A DNA stretch of 64,000 nucleotides from Scalindua sp964584595 (GCA_964584595.1 CAZPAM010000003.1:28894-92893), one strand, 5' to 3'. Positions 53,895 through 62,848 are shown, numbered from the stretch's first letter. Notes: generated by a model not told the origin, from the sequence alone. Translations and numbers: made by a program.

Positions 53895-54821
53895 ATGTTA
53901 ATAATCCTTGAAGGAAAGGCGTTGTCTGATGAAATTAAGGTAAAAGTAAAGAAGGATATTGAGCAACTTAAAGAGCGTGGTGTTGATGTTGGCCTTGCCC
54001 TAATACTCACCGGAAATGATTTGGCATCAAGGCAGTATTTCAATGCAATTTTAAAGGCTGCCAAAAAGGTTGGGATAAATGTATATGAACATATTTTATC
54101 TCCAACCGTATCCATTAATGAAATCCTGAATCTGGTCAATTCTATAAATAAAGATGAAAGAATGAATGGCCTTTTAATCTTTTTACCTTTACCCCACAGG
54201 ATTAATGCAAGAAGGGTTGTAAATGCTATTACGCCTTCAAAGGACATAGATGGTTTAGGGGCGGTATCTGTCGGGAGGTTGGCTGCCGAAGAATCTACAT
54301 TTCAACTTTACCATGACGATTTACATGCGACATTGACTGATGAAAGGCGTATTTTGAGTGTTGCTAATTTCCTCCCGTGTACTCCGTTTGGTGTTATCAG
54401 GTTACTTAAATACTCCGGAGTTACTCTAAAAGGTAAAAATGCGGTGGTTCTCGGAAAGAGTCTTGCCACCGGCAAGCCTCTTTCTTTAATGTTACTTGCT
54501 AAGGAAGCAACAGTAACCACTTGCCACAAATCAACACGTGATCTTGCGTTTCATCTAAAAAATGCTGATATTATCTGTTCCGCAACAGGTGTAAGAAATC
54601 TCATCACAGGGGATATGATAAATGATGGAGCTATAGTTGTTGATATAGGAGTCAGTGTGTTGGATGATGGTACAATTGTTGGAGATGTTGATTTTGAATC
54701 TGTTTCTAAAAAAGCGTCTATGATAACACCGGTCCCCGGTGGTGTTGGGCCTGTTACTATAGCTATGCTGTTAGAGAATACGGTAAGATCTGCACAAAGA
54801 AGCGAACTGCTTATAGTCTAA
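53895..54821 (+). CDS. folD: FolD-like methylenetetrahydrofolate dehydrogenase lacking cyclohydrolase residues
   Basis: 308 residues. The FolD framework is clear: PCTPFGVIRLLKYSG, LGKSLATGKPLSLMLL, TPVPGGVGPVTIAMLLENTV and KDIDGL. The normal enzyme also hydrolyses methenyl-THF using Lys54, Gln98 and Asp121 (E. coli numbers). Here the Lys is Ile52 (YFNAILKAAKKVG against YVASKRKACEEVG) and the Gln is Phe96 (LLIFLPLP against LVQLPLP); the Asp is kept. About 20 extra residues lie between SVGRLA and PCTP. Loss of the Lys abolishes cyclohydrolase in studied enzymes, and yeast Mtd1, which has only dehydrogenase activity, also lacks it. A strong GGAGGAG ribosome binding site lies upstream. Confidence 0.85.
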   Translation: MLIILEGKALSDEIKVKVKKDIEQLKERGVDVGLALILTGNDLASRQYFNAILKAAKKVGINVYEHILSPTVSINEILNLVNSINKDERMNGLLIFLPLPHRINARRVVNAITPSKDIDGLGAVSVGRLAAEESTFQLYHDDLHATLTDERRILSVANFLPCTPFGVIRLLKYSGVTLKGKNAVVLGKSLATGKPLSLMLLAKEATVTTCHKSTRDLAFHLKNADIICSATGVRNLITGDMINDGAIVVDIGVSVLDDGTIVGDVDFESVSKKASMITPVPGGVGPVTIAMLLENTVRSAQRSELLIV

Positions 54822-54850
54822 TTTGTCTCAAGATTATTGGCTGATAGTGA

Positions 54851-55609
54851 TTAAGCTGATCTAACAATTATACCTCTTTCAGCCAGGTAATCCTTTACAT
54901 CAGAGACTTCGTATTCTTTAAAGTGGAATATAGAGGCAGCTAATGCTGCATCTGCTTTGCCTGTAGTAAAAACATCATAAAAGTGTTCAAGCTTTCCTGC
55001 GCCGCCGGAAGCTATAACAGGTATTTCCAGACTCTCGGAAATTGAACTTGTAAGTTCTAGATCAAATCCATCTTTGGTGCCATCGCAGTCCATACTCGTA
55101 AGGAGTATTTCGCCTGCGCCTCTTGATTCTACTTCCCTGGCCCATTCAATAGCGTCCTTGCCGGTGGGGGTGCGTCCTCCATTTATAAATACTCCCCATC
55201 CATCACCTTCTCTTTTGGCATCTATGGCTACTACAATACATTGACTGCCGAAGCGCCTTGACGCTTTATTTACAAAATCAGGATCTTTTACGGCAGTAGT
55301 ATTTATGGATACTTTGTCTGTGCCGGCATTCAAGAGGTCCCTGATGTCTTCAATAGTGCGAATTCCACCACCAACCGTAAGCGGCATGAAAACTTCTTCT
55401 GCCGTATGCTTGACTACGTCGAGAATAATGTTCCTTTTCTCATGTGAAGCCGTAATGTCGAGAAAGACCAGTTCATCGGCACATTGCTTATCATATAACT
55501 CTGCAATCTCCACAGGGTCACCGGAGTCCCTCAATTCCAGAAATCTTGTTCCTTTTACCACTCTGCCATCTTTAACATCAAGGCAGGGTATGATGCGTTT
55601 GGCTAACAT
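54851..55609 (-). CDS. hisF: Imidazole glycerol phosphate synthase subunit HisF
   Basis: 252 residues, a TIM barrel. It begins AKRIIPCLDVKDGRVVKGTRF with the catalytic Asp in CLDVKDG, has TVGGGIRTIEDIRDLLNAGTDKVSINT and the second catalytic Asp in TSMDCDGTKDGFDLEL, and IPVIASGGAGKLEHF. With HisH it converts PRFAR to imidazole glycerol phosphate and AICAR. hisH is not nearby. Convergent with folD. Confidence 0.96.
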   Translation of the reverse strand: MLAKRIIPCLDVKDGRVVKGTRFLELRDSGDPVEIAELYDKQCADELVFLDITASHEKRNIILDVVKHTAEEVFMPLTVGGGIRTIEDIRDLLNAGTDKVSINTTAVKDPDFVNKASRRFGSQCIVVAIDAKREGDGWGVFINGGRTPTGKDAIEWAREVESRGAGEILLTSMDCDGTKDGFDLELTSSISESLEIPVIASGGAGKLEHFYDVFTTGKADAALAASIFHFKEYEVSDVKDYLAERGIIVRSA

Positions 55610-55662
55610 ATGTATTTTTTTTAAATAAATGTATGAGTATTAGTAAAGGTAACTGTTATGTT

Positions 55663-55690
55663 TACCAGCCCGACTAGTATTCTGGCGGGG
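55663..55690. repeat. Weak REP-like palindrome
   Basis: TACCAGCCCGACTAGTATTC followed by TGGCGGGG: a loosely paired relative of the palindrome at 9071-9093, sharing CCCGACT and GGCGGG. It lies between hisF and thiG. Confidence 0.35.
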
Positions 55691-55713
55691 GAAACAGGGC
55701 GTGGATGTTTTGT

Positions 55714-56484
55714 TTAGAAATCTTTTAAAGGACTGCTGGCGTTAGCATATAATTTCTTGGGAATCCTGCCTGATAAATATGCCAGACGGCCTGATTCACA
55801 TGCCAGCTTCATTGCCATGGCCATTTTAACCGGTTCTTTTGCCTGAGCGATACCGGTATTCAATAAGACACCCTCACAGCCAAGTTCCATGGCAACTGTC
55901 ACATCTGATGCGGTACCTACGCCTGCATCAACTATAATGGGTACACTTAATGTTTCGAGAATGATTCTTATATTGTTCGGGTTTAGAATTCCCTGGCCGG
56001 AACCTATCGGAGCTCCCGCAGGCATAACGCTGGTAGCACCTGCATCCTGAAGCCGTTTAGCTGCTATCGGGTCATCAGAGGTATAAACGAGGACGGTAAA
56101 GCCTTCTTTAACCAGCGTCTCAGTGGCTTTTAATGTATCAACAGGGTCTGGCAGCAGGGTGTTTTTGTCACCCAGTACTTCCAGCTTTATTAGGTCTGAA
56201 ATACCCATTTCCCTGGCCAGTAGTGCTGTCCTGACAGCCTCATCGGCGGAATAACATCCGGCAGTATTAGGCAGTATCGTATATTTGTCTTTATCAATAT
56301 GGTCGAGTAATGATTCTCCCGGTTTGCCGCCAATGTTTGCACGCCTGACAGCTACTGTGATGACTTCTGAACCACTGGCCTCCAGGGCCTCTTCCATTAT
56401 GTCAAAGGTTTGATATTTTCCAGTACCAACAAATAATCTGGAGTTAAACTCATATTTACCAAGTTTAAGAGCTGTATCTTCCAT
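55714..56484 (-). CDS. thiG: Thiazole synthase
   Basis: 256 residues, a TIM barrel. YEFNSRLFVGTGKYQTFDIMEEAL, ANIGGKPGESLLDHID, ILPNTAGCYSADEAVRTA, LIKLEVLGD (Schiff-base Lys), MPAGAPIGSGQGILNPN and VIVDAGVGTASDVTVAMELGCEGVLLNTGI match ThiG. It condenses DXP, dehydroglycine and ThiS thiocarboxylate into the thiazole of thiamine. The ATG is one base behind the thiS stop (TGAAATG). A TTG further upstream lies inside thiS and is not preferred. Confidence 0.96.
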   Translation of the reverse strand: MEDTALKLGKYEFNSRLFVGTGKYQTFDIMEEALEASGSEVITVAVRRANIGGKPGESLLDHIDKDKYTILPNTAGCYSADEAVRTALLAREMGISDLIKLEVLGDKNTLLPDPVDTLKATETLVKEGFTVLVYTSDDPIAAKRLQDAGATSVMPAGAPIGSGQGILNPNNIRIILETLSVPIIVDAGVGTASDVTVAMELGCEGVLLNTGIAQAKEPVKMAMAMKLACESGRLAYLSGRIPKKLYANASSPLKDF

Positions 56485-56485
56485 T

Positions 56486-56686
56486 TCATCCCCCGCCAAC
56501 AAAGGTAACTATCTCCAGACTATCATTTTCCTGCAGAATTTTCTCATTAAATTGTTTACGAGGAACTATATTATGATTTAATTCTACTGCAATGTATCTA
56601 TTATCAATATCCATACTTTCCAATAGTTTAGATACAGAGGTTTCTATCGGACATTCTTTGTTTTCACCGTTTACGTTGATTTGCAT
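56486..56686 (-). CDS. thiS: Sulfur carrier protein ThiS
   Basis: 66 residues with the ubiquitin-like fold of ThiS and the essential C-terminal Gly-Gly in VTFVGGG (one extra Gly). ESMDIDNRYIAVELNHNIVPRKQFNEKIL is typical of ThiS. The terminal Gly is adenylated and thiocarboxylated before sulfur transfer to ThiG. No thiF or thiH is in the window and no THI-box was found upstream. Confidence 0.93.
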   Translation of the reverse strand: MQINVNGENKECPIETSVSKLLESMDIDNRYIAVELNHNIVPRKQFNEKILQENDSLEIVTFVGGG

Positions 56687-56702
56687 TAGTTAAAATTCTT
56701 CT

Positions 56703-59024
56703 TTACATAGTACAGCTTTTAAGTTCTTTTCCCATTACATAATTGTCAATTGCTACTGCCGCCTTCTTACCGGCACCCATTGCGAGGATTACAGTTGCTG
56801 CCCCGGTAACTATATCGCCACCTGCAAATACGCCTTTCTTTGATGTTAATCCTGTTTCTTCGTCTGCGACTATGTTGCCTCTCCTGTTAGTCTTTAAACC
56901 GGGTGTTGTGGTGGGTACAAGTGGATTAGGACCGTTACCTATGGCGACAATTACGCATTCGACATCCAGGACAATTTCAGAACCCTCGATAGGAATTGGA
57001 CGTCGCCTGCCTGATTCATCAGGTTCCCCTAATCTCATCTTTATACATTCCAAACCTTTTACCCATCCATTTTCATCACCTATGATTCTGATAGGGTTCA
57101 TCAGGAACTTGAACTTAATGCCTTCCTGTTGTCCATGATGAACCTCCTCTATCCTGGCAGGCATCTCCGTTCTGGATCGACGATAGACAACATAAACATC
57201 TTCTCCTCCCAGACGTATGGCGGTTCTGGCCGAGTCCATAGCTACGTTCCCGGCTCCCAGTACGGCAACCTTCTTCTTTCTCAATATCGGTGTTTCGTAT
57301 TCCGGATCATATGCCTTCATTAAATTTACCCTGGTCAGGTATTCATTGGCTGAATATACACCGTTGAGATTCTCTCCCTCTATCTGCATAAACATTGGCA
57401 GTCCGGCTCCGGTGCCCAGGAAAACAGCGTCAAAACCATTATTCAAAAGTTCATCCACAGTCTCAGTCTTGCCGATAACAGAATTAAGTTCAATCTTTAC
57501 TCCCAGTTTTCTTAGGTAATCTATCTCAGATTCTACTATTGATTTTGGTAAACGAAATTCCGGTATACCGTATACCAGTACGCCTCCGGCTTTATGCAAT
57601 GTCTCAAAGATGGTTACATCATGCCCTTTCTTTGCCAGATCTCCTGCTACGGTTAGACCGGCAGGGCCGGATCCAACCACAGCAATCTTGTGTCCTGTTT
57701 TCTCAGGTATTTCCGGAATAAATATATCACCATGTTCTCTTTCATAATCCGCTACAAACCGTTCCAGACTGCCTATAGATACAGGATTACCTTTCTTGCC
57801 AACTACACAGACCTTTTCACACTGATCTTCCTGAGGGCATACCCTGCCGCATACTGCGGGAAGGCCGTTTGTTTCTTTTATCTTACGGGCTGCGCCAAGA
57901 TAGTCACCCTCGCCTATAAGCTTAATAAATGCCGGTATGTCTATATTAACAGGACATCCTTCAAAACATAATGGTTTTTTACATTGAATACATCTGGTGG
58001 CCTCTCTCCGGGCCTGTTCAATAGAATACCCAAATGGAACCTCTTTGAAGTTCTTCTTTCTTGCTTCTGAGTCTTGTTGTGGCATTATCTGCCTTGGAAC
58101 TTTTGGTTTCTTTCCAAATTCTAATAAAACAGATTGACTCGAAAGCTCTTCTTCGACCATTTTATAGGTTTTGGCTTTTTCTTCCTCCATACTACACGGT
58201 TCTGCTTGAGTGTCCGTCTGGGTATCCTGCGTTTCGCTATCAGTATAAACCCTTAACCTTTTCATCAATGTATCAAAGTCAACCTCATGGCCATCAAACT
58301 CAGGGCCGTCTACACAGGCGAACTTTGTCTTGCCGCCTACTTCTACACGACACGCACCGCACATTCCGGTTGCGTCAACCATAATCGGATTAAGGCTTAC
58401 TATTGTCTTGATCTTATACGGTTGTGTTACCTTGCATATAGCACCCATGAGTGGTACGGGACCAATGGCATATACGATGTCGATCTTCTTCTTGTTATCA
58501 ATCATCTCCTGAAGTATTTGTGTAGGAAAGCCGTGGAATCCCTTCGACCCGTCGTCTGTAGCAATCAATAATTCGTTGCTGATTTCACGCAGTCGATCTT
58601 CCATTAGCAGCAAACTCTCGTTTCGGGCGCTTATGATAGAGATTACATTGTTTCCGGCTTCATGTAGGGCCTCTGTTATTGGCATTGCCAGGGCAATACC
58701 AAGGCCGCCGCCAATGCATACAGCTGTGCCGAAATTCTCAATATGGGTAGGATGTCCTAAGGGACCAAGAATATCTTTTATAAAATCGCCCGGTTCTAAA
58801 GTGGCTAATAGTTTGGTAGTATGGCCAACGGTTTGAAAAACTATGTCAATAGTGCCTTTGTTCCTGTCAGAACCTGCAATCGTCAGTGGCACTCTTTCGC
58901 CTTTTTCGTCGGTTATCAATACAACAAACTGACCAGCCTTTCTCTTAGCGGCAATCTTTGGTGCGTCAACCGTTATGGAATAAACTGCTTCAGAAATTTT
59001 TTCTTTTTCAATTATTTTATACAT
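56703..59024 (-). CDS. Fused NfnA-NfnB type ferredoxin/NAD(P)H oxidoreductase (glutamate synthase small-subunit-like)
   Basis: 773 residues combining two proteins usually encoded apart. Residues 1-250: FNR-like part (VPLTIAGSDRNKGTIDIVFQTVG, then DFIKDILGPLGHP, and [2Fe-2S] Cys in MCGACRVEVGGKTKFACVDG). Residues about 330-773: GltD/SudA-like part with iron-sulfur Cys (RCIQCKKPLCFEGCPVNIDI; VCGRVCPQEDQCEKVCVVG), FAD motif VVGSGPAGLTVAGDL, and NADPH motif VLGAGNVAMDSARTAIRLG. This fits NfnAB, which performs flavin-based electron bifurcation between NADH, NADPH and ferredoxin, or sulfide dehydrogenase SudBA. A linker of about 60 residues joins the halves. Flanked by thiS with a 16-base gap. Confidence 0.9.
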   Translation of the reverse strand: MYKIIEKEKISEAVYSITVDAPKIAAKRKAGQFVVLITDEKGERVPLTIAGSDRNKGTIDIVFQTVGHTTKLLATLEPGDFIKDILGPLGHPTHIENFGTAVCIGGGLGIALAMPITEALHEAGNNVISIISARNESLLLMEDRLREISNELLIATDDGSKGFHGFPTQILQEMIDNKKKIDIVYAIGPVPLMGAICKVTQPYKIKTIVSLNPIMVDATGMCGACRVEVGGKTKFACVDGPEFDGHEVDFDTLMKRLRVYTDSETQDTQTDTQAEPCSMEEEKAKTYKMVEEELSSQSVLLEFGKKPKVPRQIMPQQDSEARKKNFKEVPFGYSIEQARREATRCIQCKKPLCFEGCPVNIDIPAFIKLIGEGDYLGAARKIKETNGLPAVCGRVCPQEDQCEKVCVVGKKGNPVSIGSLERFVADYEREHGDIFIPEIPEKTGHKIAVVGSGPAGLTVAGDLAKKGHDVTIFETLHKAGGVLVYGIPEFRLPKSIVESEIDYLRKLGVKIELNSVIGKTETVDELLNNGFDAVFLGTGAGLPMFMQIEGENLNGVYSANEYLTRVNLMKAYDPEYETPILRKKKVAVLGAGNVAMDSARTAIRLGGEDVYVVYRRSRTEMPARIEEVHHGQQEGIKFKFLMNPIRIIGDENGWVKGLECIKMRLGEPDESGRRRPIPIEGSEIVLDVECVIVAIGNGPNPLVPTTTPGLKTNRRGNIVADEETGLTSKKGVFAGGDIVTGAATVILAMGAGKKAAVAIDNYVMGKELKSCTM

Positions 59025-59366
59025 GTACAGTTTCGGTATAAAGCGGTTCGGGCAAGTAAGAAAATCGCTGTCTGGCTCTTTTTAACAAGGTATTACATAG
59101 TTAGTGTGCAATCATGATACCAACACCAATGAAAAAGTGAAACAACTTCTTCATTTTTCATGCATATTCCTAAGTATTATTAAGCATTGAAGATAGAGAA
59201 ATGTTTACAAGTTTTTGGGTTTTAATCTTATGTTTAATACCTGAAAACATCAGACAAGATGTCAATTATTTAATCAGGCAACAGATATTTAATCGATATT
59301 GTGCCTTACCCACTCTAAAATCTTACCCTTGTTTTTGCAAGTTAAAATTCATAGTAAAAAGAGATT
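59025..59366. other. Divergent intergenic region
   Basis: About 340 bases between the nfnAB-type gene and the uracil-DNA glycosylase gene. AT-rich, with a weak inverted repeat (ATGAAAAA near 59129 and TTTTTCAT near 59154). The only clear element is the perfect promoter at its right edge (59367-59395). No coding frame is convincing. Confidence 0.5.
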
Positions 59367-59395
59367 TTGACAAGCTTTGAACGCTTATATATAAT
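59367..59395 (+). promoter_or_regulatory. Perfect consensus sigma-70 promoter
   Basis: TTGACA (59367-59372), exactly 17 bases, then TATAAT (59390-59395). Expected transcription start is near 59402, about 43 bases before the ATG at 59445. It overlaps a TTG that could otherwise be taken as a start codon. Confidence 0.75.
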
Positions 59396-59444
59396 CCGCG
59401 CGAGTCAGGATTTCAAAAGAGCCCACGAAAAATACGAAAATAGG

Positions 59445-60173
59445 ATGAGTTCATCGTCTAAATCAACCAGGTTACAGAAAACAGAGGCTGAGATATTGTC
59501 GCTGCTTGACGGTCTTTCTGATAAAGTTGATTTAGAAAGGAAATTTGGCGCAGATTACCTGCCGTTAGCTTCAATTGATACCCATAACGAAAGGAAAACG
59601 GACGAATTGAGTAAATCAGAGAAGACTAAAGCACTTAGTAAATTAGAGAAACAGGTAAAGAAATGTACAAAATGTGGGTTATGTGAAGACAGGACGAATG
59701 TAGTCTTTGGGGTCGGTGACCCCGATGCAGATCTTATGTTTGTTGGAGAGGCGCCGGGCTATTATGAGGATATGCAGGGAGAACCATTTGTCGGCAGGGC
59801 CGGACAGCTTTTAACCAAGATTATAGAATCAATAGGTTTGAAGAGGGAGGAGGTATATATTGCCAATATCCTGAAGTGCCGTCCACCGGAGAACAGGAAT
59901 CCCAACGCCAAAGAAATAGTTCTATGTAGCCCGCATTTGATTAAGCAGATTGAGATAATACGTCCAAAGGTAATATGTGCATTGGGAACATTTGCCGCAC
60001 AGACATTGCTGGATACAAAGGAGGCTATCGGTAAGCTGCGCGGGAAATTCTTTGAATATCAAGGTACAAAATTCCTGCCTACCTATCATCCCGCATATCT
60101 GCTGAGAAATCCCAATGATAAGAAAAAAGTCTGGTCTGATATAAAGAAAGTACGGGATTATTTAAAGAAATGA
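59445..60173 (+). CDS. Uracil-DNA glycosylase, family 4 type (iron-sulfur)
   Basis: 242 residues. KKCTKCGLCEDRTNVVFGVGDPDADLMFVGEAPGYYEDMQGEPFVGRAG (read in parts) has the GEAPG active-site motif and the first two cluster Cys; KCRPPENRNP and VLCSPHL supply two more; LPTYHPAYLLRNP is the catalytic His motif. Family 4 enzymes remove uracil from DNA and carry a [4Fe-4S] cluster. The open frame reaches upstream to a TTG at 59367, but those bases form the -35 box of a perfect promoter, so the ATG at 59445 is chosen. Convergent with mnmE. Confidence 0.93.
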   Translation: MSSSSKSTRLQKTEAEILSLLDGLSDKVDLERKFGADYLPLASIDTHNERKTDELSKSEKTKALSKLEKQVKKCTKCGLCEDRTNVVFGVGDPDADLMFVGEAPGYYEDMQGEPFVGRAGQLLTKIIESIGLKREEVYIANILKCRPPENRNPNAKEIVLCSPHLIKQIEIIRPKVICALGTFAAQTLLDTKEAIGKLRGKFFEYQGTKFLPTYHPAYLLRNPNDKKKVWSDIKKVRDYLKK

Positions 60174-60249
60174 ACTTCCAAACATAACCTATCCAGAATG
60201 AATCGGGAAGGCCCGCCAAACAAACTATCGGATAAAAAGGTTTCTGCCA

Positions 60250-61539
60250 CTAATGAGAATCTACAATACAGTCCAAAAGATTTTGTTTTATATTATTTAA
60301 AAGATTCGAGTCATTCTTTGTTCCTTCGGCCGGTTGAATGCATTTTTCAGAAAATAGCAAGGCCCTTGATATATGTTCCTTCTGGCGTTCGGTGAAGATT
60401 ATGGGCCTTTCAGGAGTATATTTTATAAACTCCTTAAACTCAGAAATCAGATTCTCCTCAAGTGTTGAAATGCCGTCGCCATTCAAGGCGGATATCTGAC
60501 ATATTGGTTCAAACGTATCTCCAATAAGTGCTGACAGGTTTAGTTTACACGGCAGGTCTGCCTTGTTTATTACTGGAAAGATGGATACCTTGTGGGAGTT
60601 GTCTGCTTTATGCAGATCAAGTTTTTCAACAAACTCAATCAACTCTTTGTCTTCTTTTTCTGCTGGTTTAGAATTGTCGAACACAATGATTATTTTATCT
60701 GCCGCTCTTAACTGTTTCTTGCTTTCCAGGACGCCGAGCCTTTCTACTTCGTGATCTGTTTCTCTGATACCGGCAGTGTCTATTATTGTGAATGGTATAC
60801 CATCGAATGAAATCAACTCGTCAACAGCGTCTCTTGTAGTTCCCGGTTCTTTATGAGTAATTGATCTGTCTTCTTTCAGGAGTTCATTAATTAGCGTGGA
60901 TTTACCTGCGTTTGGTTTGCCGGTAATAATCAGCTTCTGAGGTGATGTGATCGTACAGCCGAAGACAGCGGTTCTCACTATTTCTCTTAACCGGTTGTTG
61001 ATTTGGTTTAACTGCTCTCCGGTATTATCGCATTCTTCTATCTCTCTGATTATTTTATTTACAATAGAGCTTAATGCACCGTTAAATTGATCCAGGAGGA
61101 CTTTAGCGCATAATCTTGTTGTCGCTTTGGGTATTTCTAATAGTGCCTCTGCCTGAATAAGATCTATTTTGCTGTTTGTGAGAGAACGATTAGCAAGTTC
61201 TTTCCAGTGAACTTCCTTTGCTCCTGCAGTTACAATGCATTCAAGTGTCTTCTTTACTGCCCGTATGCCGCCGTGACAATTAACCTCGACCAAATCTTCT
61301 CCGGTAAAACTGTCTTGTTCCCTCAGTACGTTTACGATAACCTCGTCAATTGCTGTACCGTTTAAACAAATATCACCGTAGTAAATTTTCTTTGACTCGG
61401 CAATCCTCAAGTCTTTCAGTCTCTTTCCCTTGAATACCGCGTTTACGATCTTAAGTGAGTCCTGCCCTGATACCTGTATCACGCCTATTCCTCCTTCTCC
61501 AATAGGCGTGGAAATAGATGCAATCGTCTCTTTTTTCAT
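60250..61539 (-). CDS. mnmE: MnmE-like tRNA modification GTPase with atypical C-terminus
   Basis: 429 residues, slightly short of the usual 450. The N-terminal folate-binding domain is divergent (ASISTPIGEGGIGVIQVSGQDSL, VEVNCHGGIRAVKKTLE, KIDLIQAEALLEI). The G domain is normal: ITGKPNAGKSTLINELL, EPGTTRDAVDELISF, IIDTAGIRETDHEVE, and NKADL. The C-terminus should end with a CIGK-type motif; this protein ends LLDCIVDSH, keeping a Cys (C424) but not the GK. About 25-30 residues of the helical domain are also missing before it. With MnmG it modifies the wobble uridine of some tRNAs. Convergent with the glycosylase gene. Confidence 0.88.
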   Translation of the reverse strand: MKKETIASISTPIGEGGIGVIQVSGQDSLKIVNAVFKGKRLKDLRIAESKKIYYGDICLNGTAIDEVIVNVLREQDSFTGEDLVEVNCHGGIRAVKKTLECIVTAGAKEVHWKELANRSLTNSKIDLIQAEALLEIPKATTRLCAKVLLDQFNGALSSIVNKIIREIEECDNTGEQLNQINNRLREIVRTAVFGCTITSPQKLIITGKPNAGKSTLINELLKEDRSITHKEPGTTRDAVDELISFDGIPFTIIDTAGIRETDHEVERLGVLESKKQLRAADKIIIVFDNSKPAEKEDKELIEFVEKLDLHKADNSHKVSIFPVINKADLPCKLNLSALIGDTFEPICQISALNGDGISTLEENLISEFKEFIKYTPERPIIFTERQKEHISRALLFSEKCIQPAEGTKNDSNLLNNIKQNLLDCIVDSH

Positions 61540-61630
61540 GTATAAGCAAGAAATGTTTAAAAAGAATTCTTAGAGTTGATTGGAAATCAGCCTTTTGTAA
61601 ACTTTAATGCATGATAGTGAGTCGTTACGT

Positions 61631-62848
61631 TCACGTATGATAATCCGCGTTGATCTTTACGTACTCTCTTGATAGATCACACGTCCAGAGCGTAGCGCTT
61701 TTATTACCATCTCCAAGGTGTAGTTGAATCGTGATCTCATTCTTCTTCATTTCGTTGCTGAGTCTCTTTGGGAGGGGTGTTACCGGCAAACCTTTCCTGT
61801 ATATCGTTATTTTATTAACAGATAATTTTAGTTTGGATTCGTCAAGAACAACCCCTGAATAGCCTGCGGCAGAGACGATACGTCCCCAATTGGGGTCTTC
61901 TCCATTAATGGCGGTTTTTACTAACAGTGATTCTGCTATTGTTCGTGCAATCTTCTCTGCATCCGATATTGACTTGGCCTCGTTTATCTCAACCTGAATA
62001 AATTTTGTAGCGCCTTCACCATCCTTTACGATTGCCTTGGCCATGCGCATGGTTACATAATCCAGCGCTTTCTGGAAAAGTGCAAGGTCGGTCTTTCTTG
62101 ATGATGTTATATTGCGGTTGTGTGCCATACCGTTTGCGAGGATGGCTACCATATCGCTCGTACTCATATGGCCGTCTACGGTGATTTGATTAAAAGAGGC
62201 CTCTACAGACTTTTTGATGCAGGTTTTTAAGGTGTTTAGAGAGATTGAGGCATCAGTCGTGATGAAGCAGAACATTGTAGCCATTTTTGGTGAGATCATG
62301 CCGGATCCTTTGGCTATTGCACCTATGGTAACTTCCTTGCCTCCTATTTTTACCTTAACGGCAATGTGTTTAGGTACGGTGTCGGTTGTCATTATTGCCT
62401 TTGCAATGTTTATCAAGTGTGTCTCTTTGTCTCCCAGACGTGCAGATGATTTGTTTATGCCGGATTTTATCTTTGCCATTGGAAGGTGATGTCCGATTAT
62501 GCCGGTAGAGGCGACTATGACTTCATCCGATTTAATGCCCAAGTGTCGGGACGCAAGCTGTGCCATTGTTTCCGCATCCTTTTCTCCCTTCTTGCCTGTA
62601 CACGCATTGGCATTTCCGCTGTTTACCACTATGGCATGTGCAGTGCCACTTGATACGACCTTTTTGCTGTATTTGATTGGTGCGGCGACTATCTGGTTAG
62701 TGGTAAAGAGCGCTGCGGCCTTGCATGGCTGTTCCGAGCAGATGATACCGATGTCGTGGTTTTTGATACTTCTCTTTAAACCGCAATGTGCAGAACCTGC
62801 TTTGAAACCCTTTGGAGCAATAACTCCTTTGCGAATTGTCTTGATCAT
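61631..62848 (-). CDS. argJ: Bifunctional ornithine acetyltransferase/N-acetylglutamate synthase
   Basis: 405 residues, usual length. KGFKAGSAHCGLKRS, FTTNQIVAAPIKYSKKV, AIVVNSGNANACTG, VASTGIIGHHLPM, AKGSGMISPKMATMFCFITTDA (nucleophilic Thr at the autocleavage site, KMATM) and VDGHMSTSDM are the ArgJ blocks; it ends with the typical LSREYVKINADYHT. It makes N-acetylglutamate and recycles acetyl groups in arginine synthesis. The frame runs upstream to 62926, but the ATG at 62848 lies 22 bases after the pdaD stop and matches the family N-terminus. Confidence 0.95.
   Translation of the reverse strand: MIKTIRKGVIAPKGFKAGSAHCGLKRSIKNHDIGIICSEQPCKAAALFTTNQIVAAPIKYSKKVVSSGTAHAIVVNSGNANACTGKKGEKDAETMAQLASRHLGIKSDEVIVASTGIIGHHLPMAKIKSGINKSSARLGDKETHLINIAKAIMTTDTVPKHIAVKVKIGGKEVTIGAIAKGSGMISPKMATMFCFITTDASISLNTLKTCIKKSVEASFNQITVDGHMSTSDMVAILANGMAHNRNITSSRKTDLALFQKALDYVTMRMAKAIVKDGEGATKFIQVEINEAKSISDAEKIARTIAESLLVKTAINGEDPNWGRIVSAAGYSGVVLDESKLKLSVNKITIYRKGLPVTPLPKRLSNEMKKNEITIQLHLGDGNKSATLWTCDLSREYVKINADYHT

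Noticed and set aside
56687..56702. THI-box (TPP) riboswitch before thiS-thiG
   Set aside because: Only 16 bases separate thiS from the upstream gene, leaving no room for the aptamer.
59129..59161. Inverted repeat ATGAAAAA / TTTTTCAT considered as a terminator
   Set aside because: The stem is all A/T except one or two pairs and it lies in a divergent intergenic region, where terminators are not expected.
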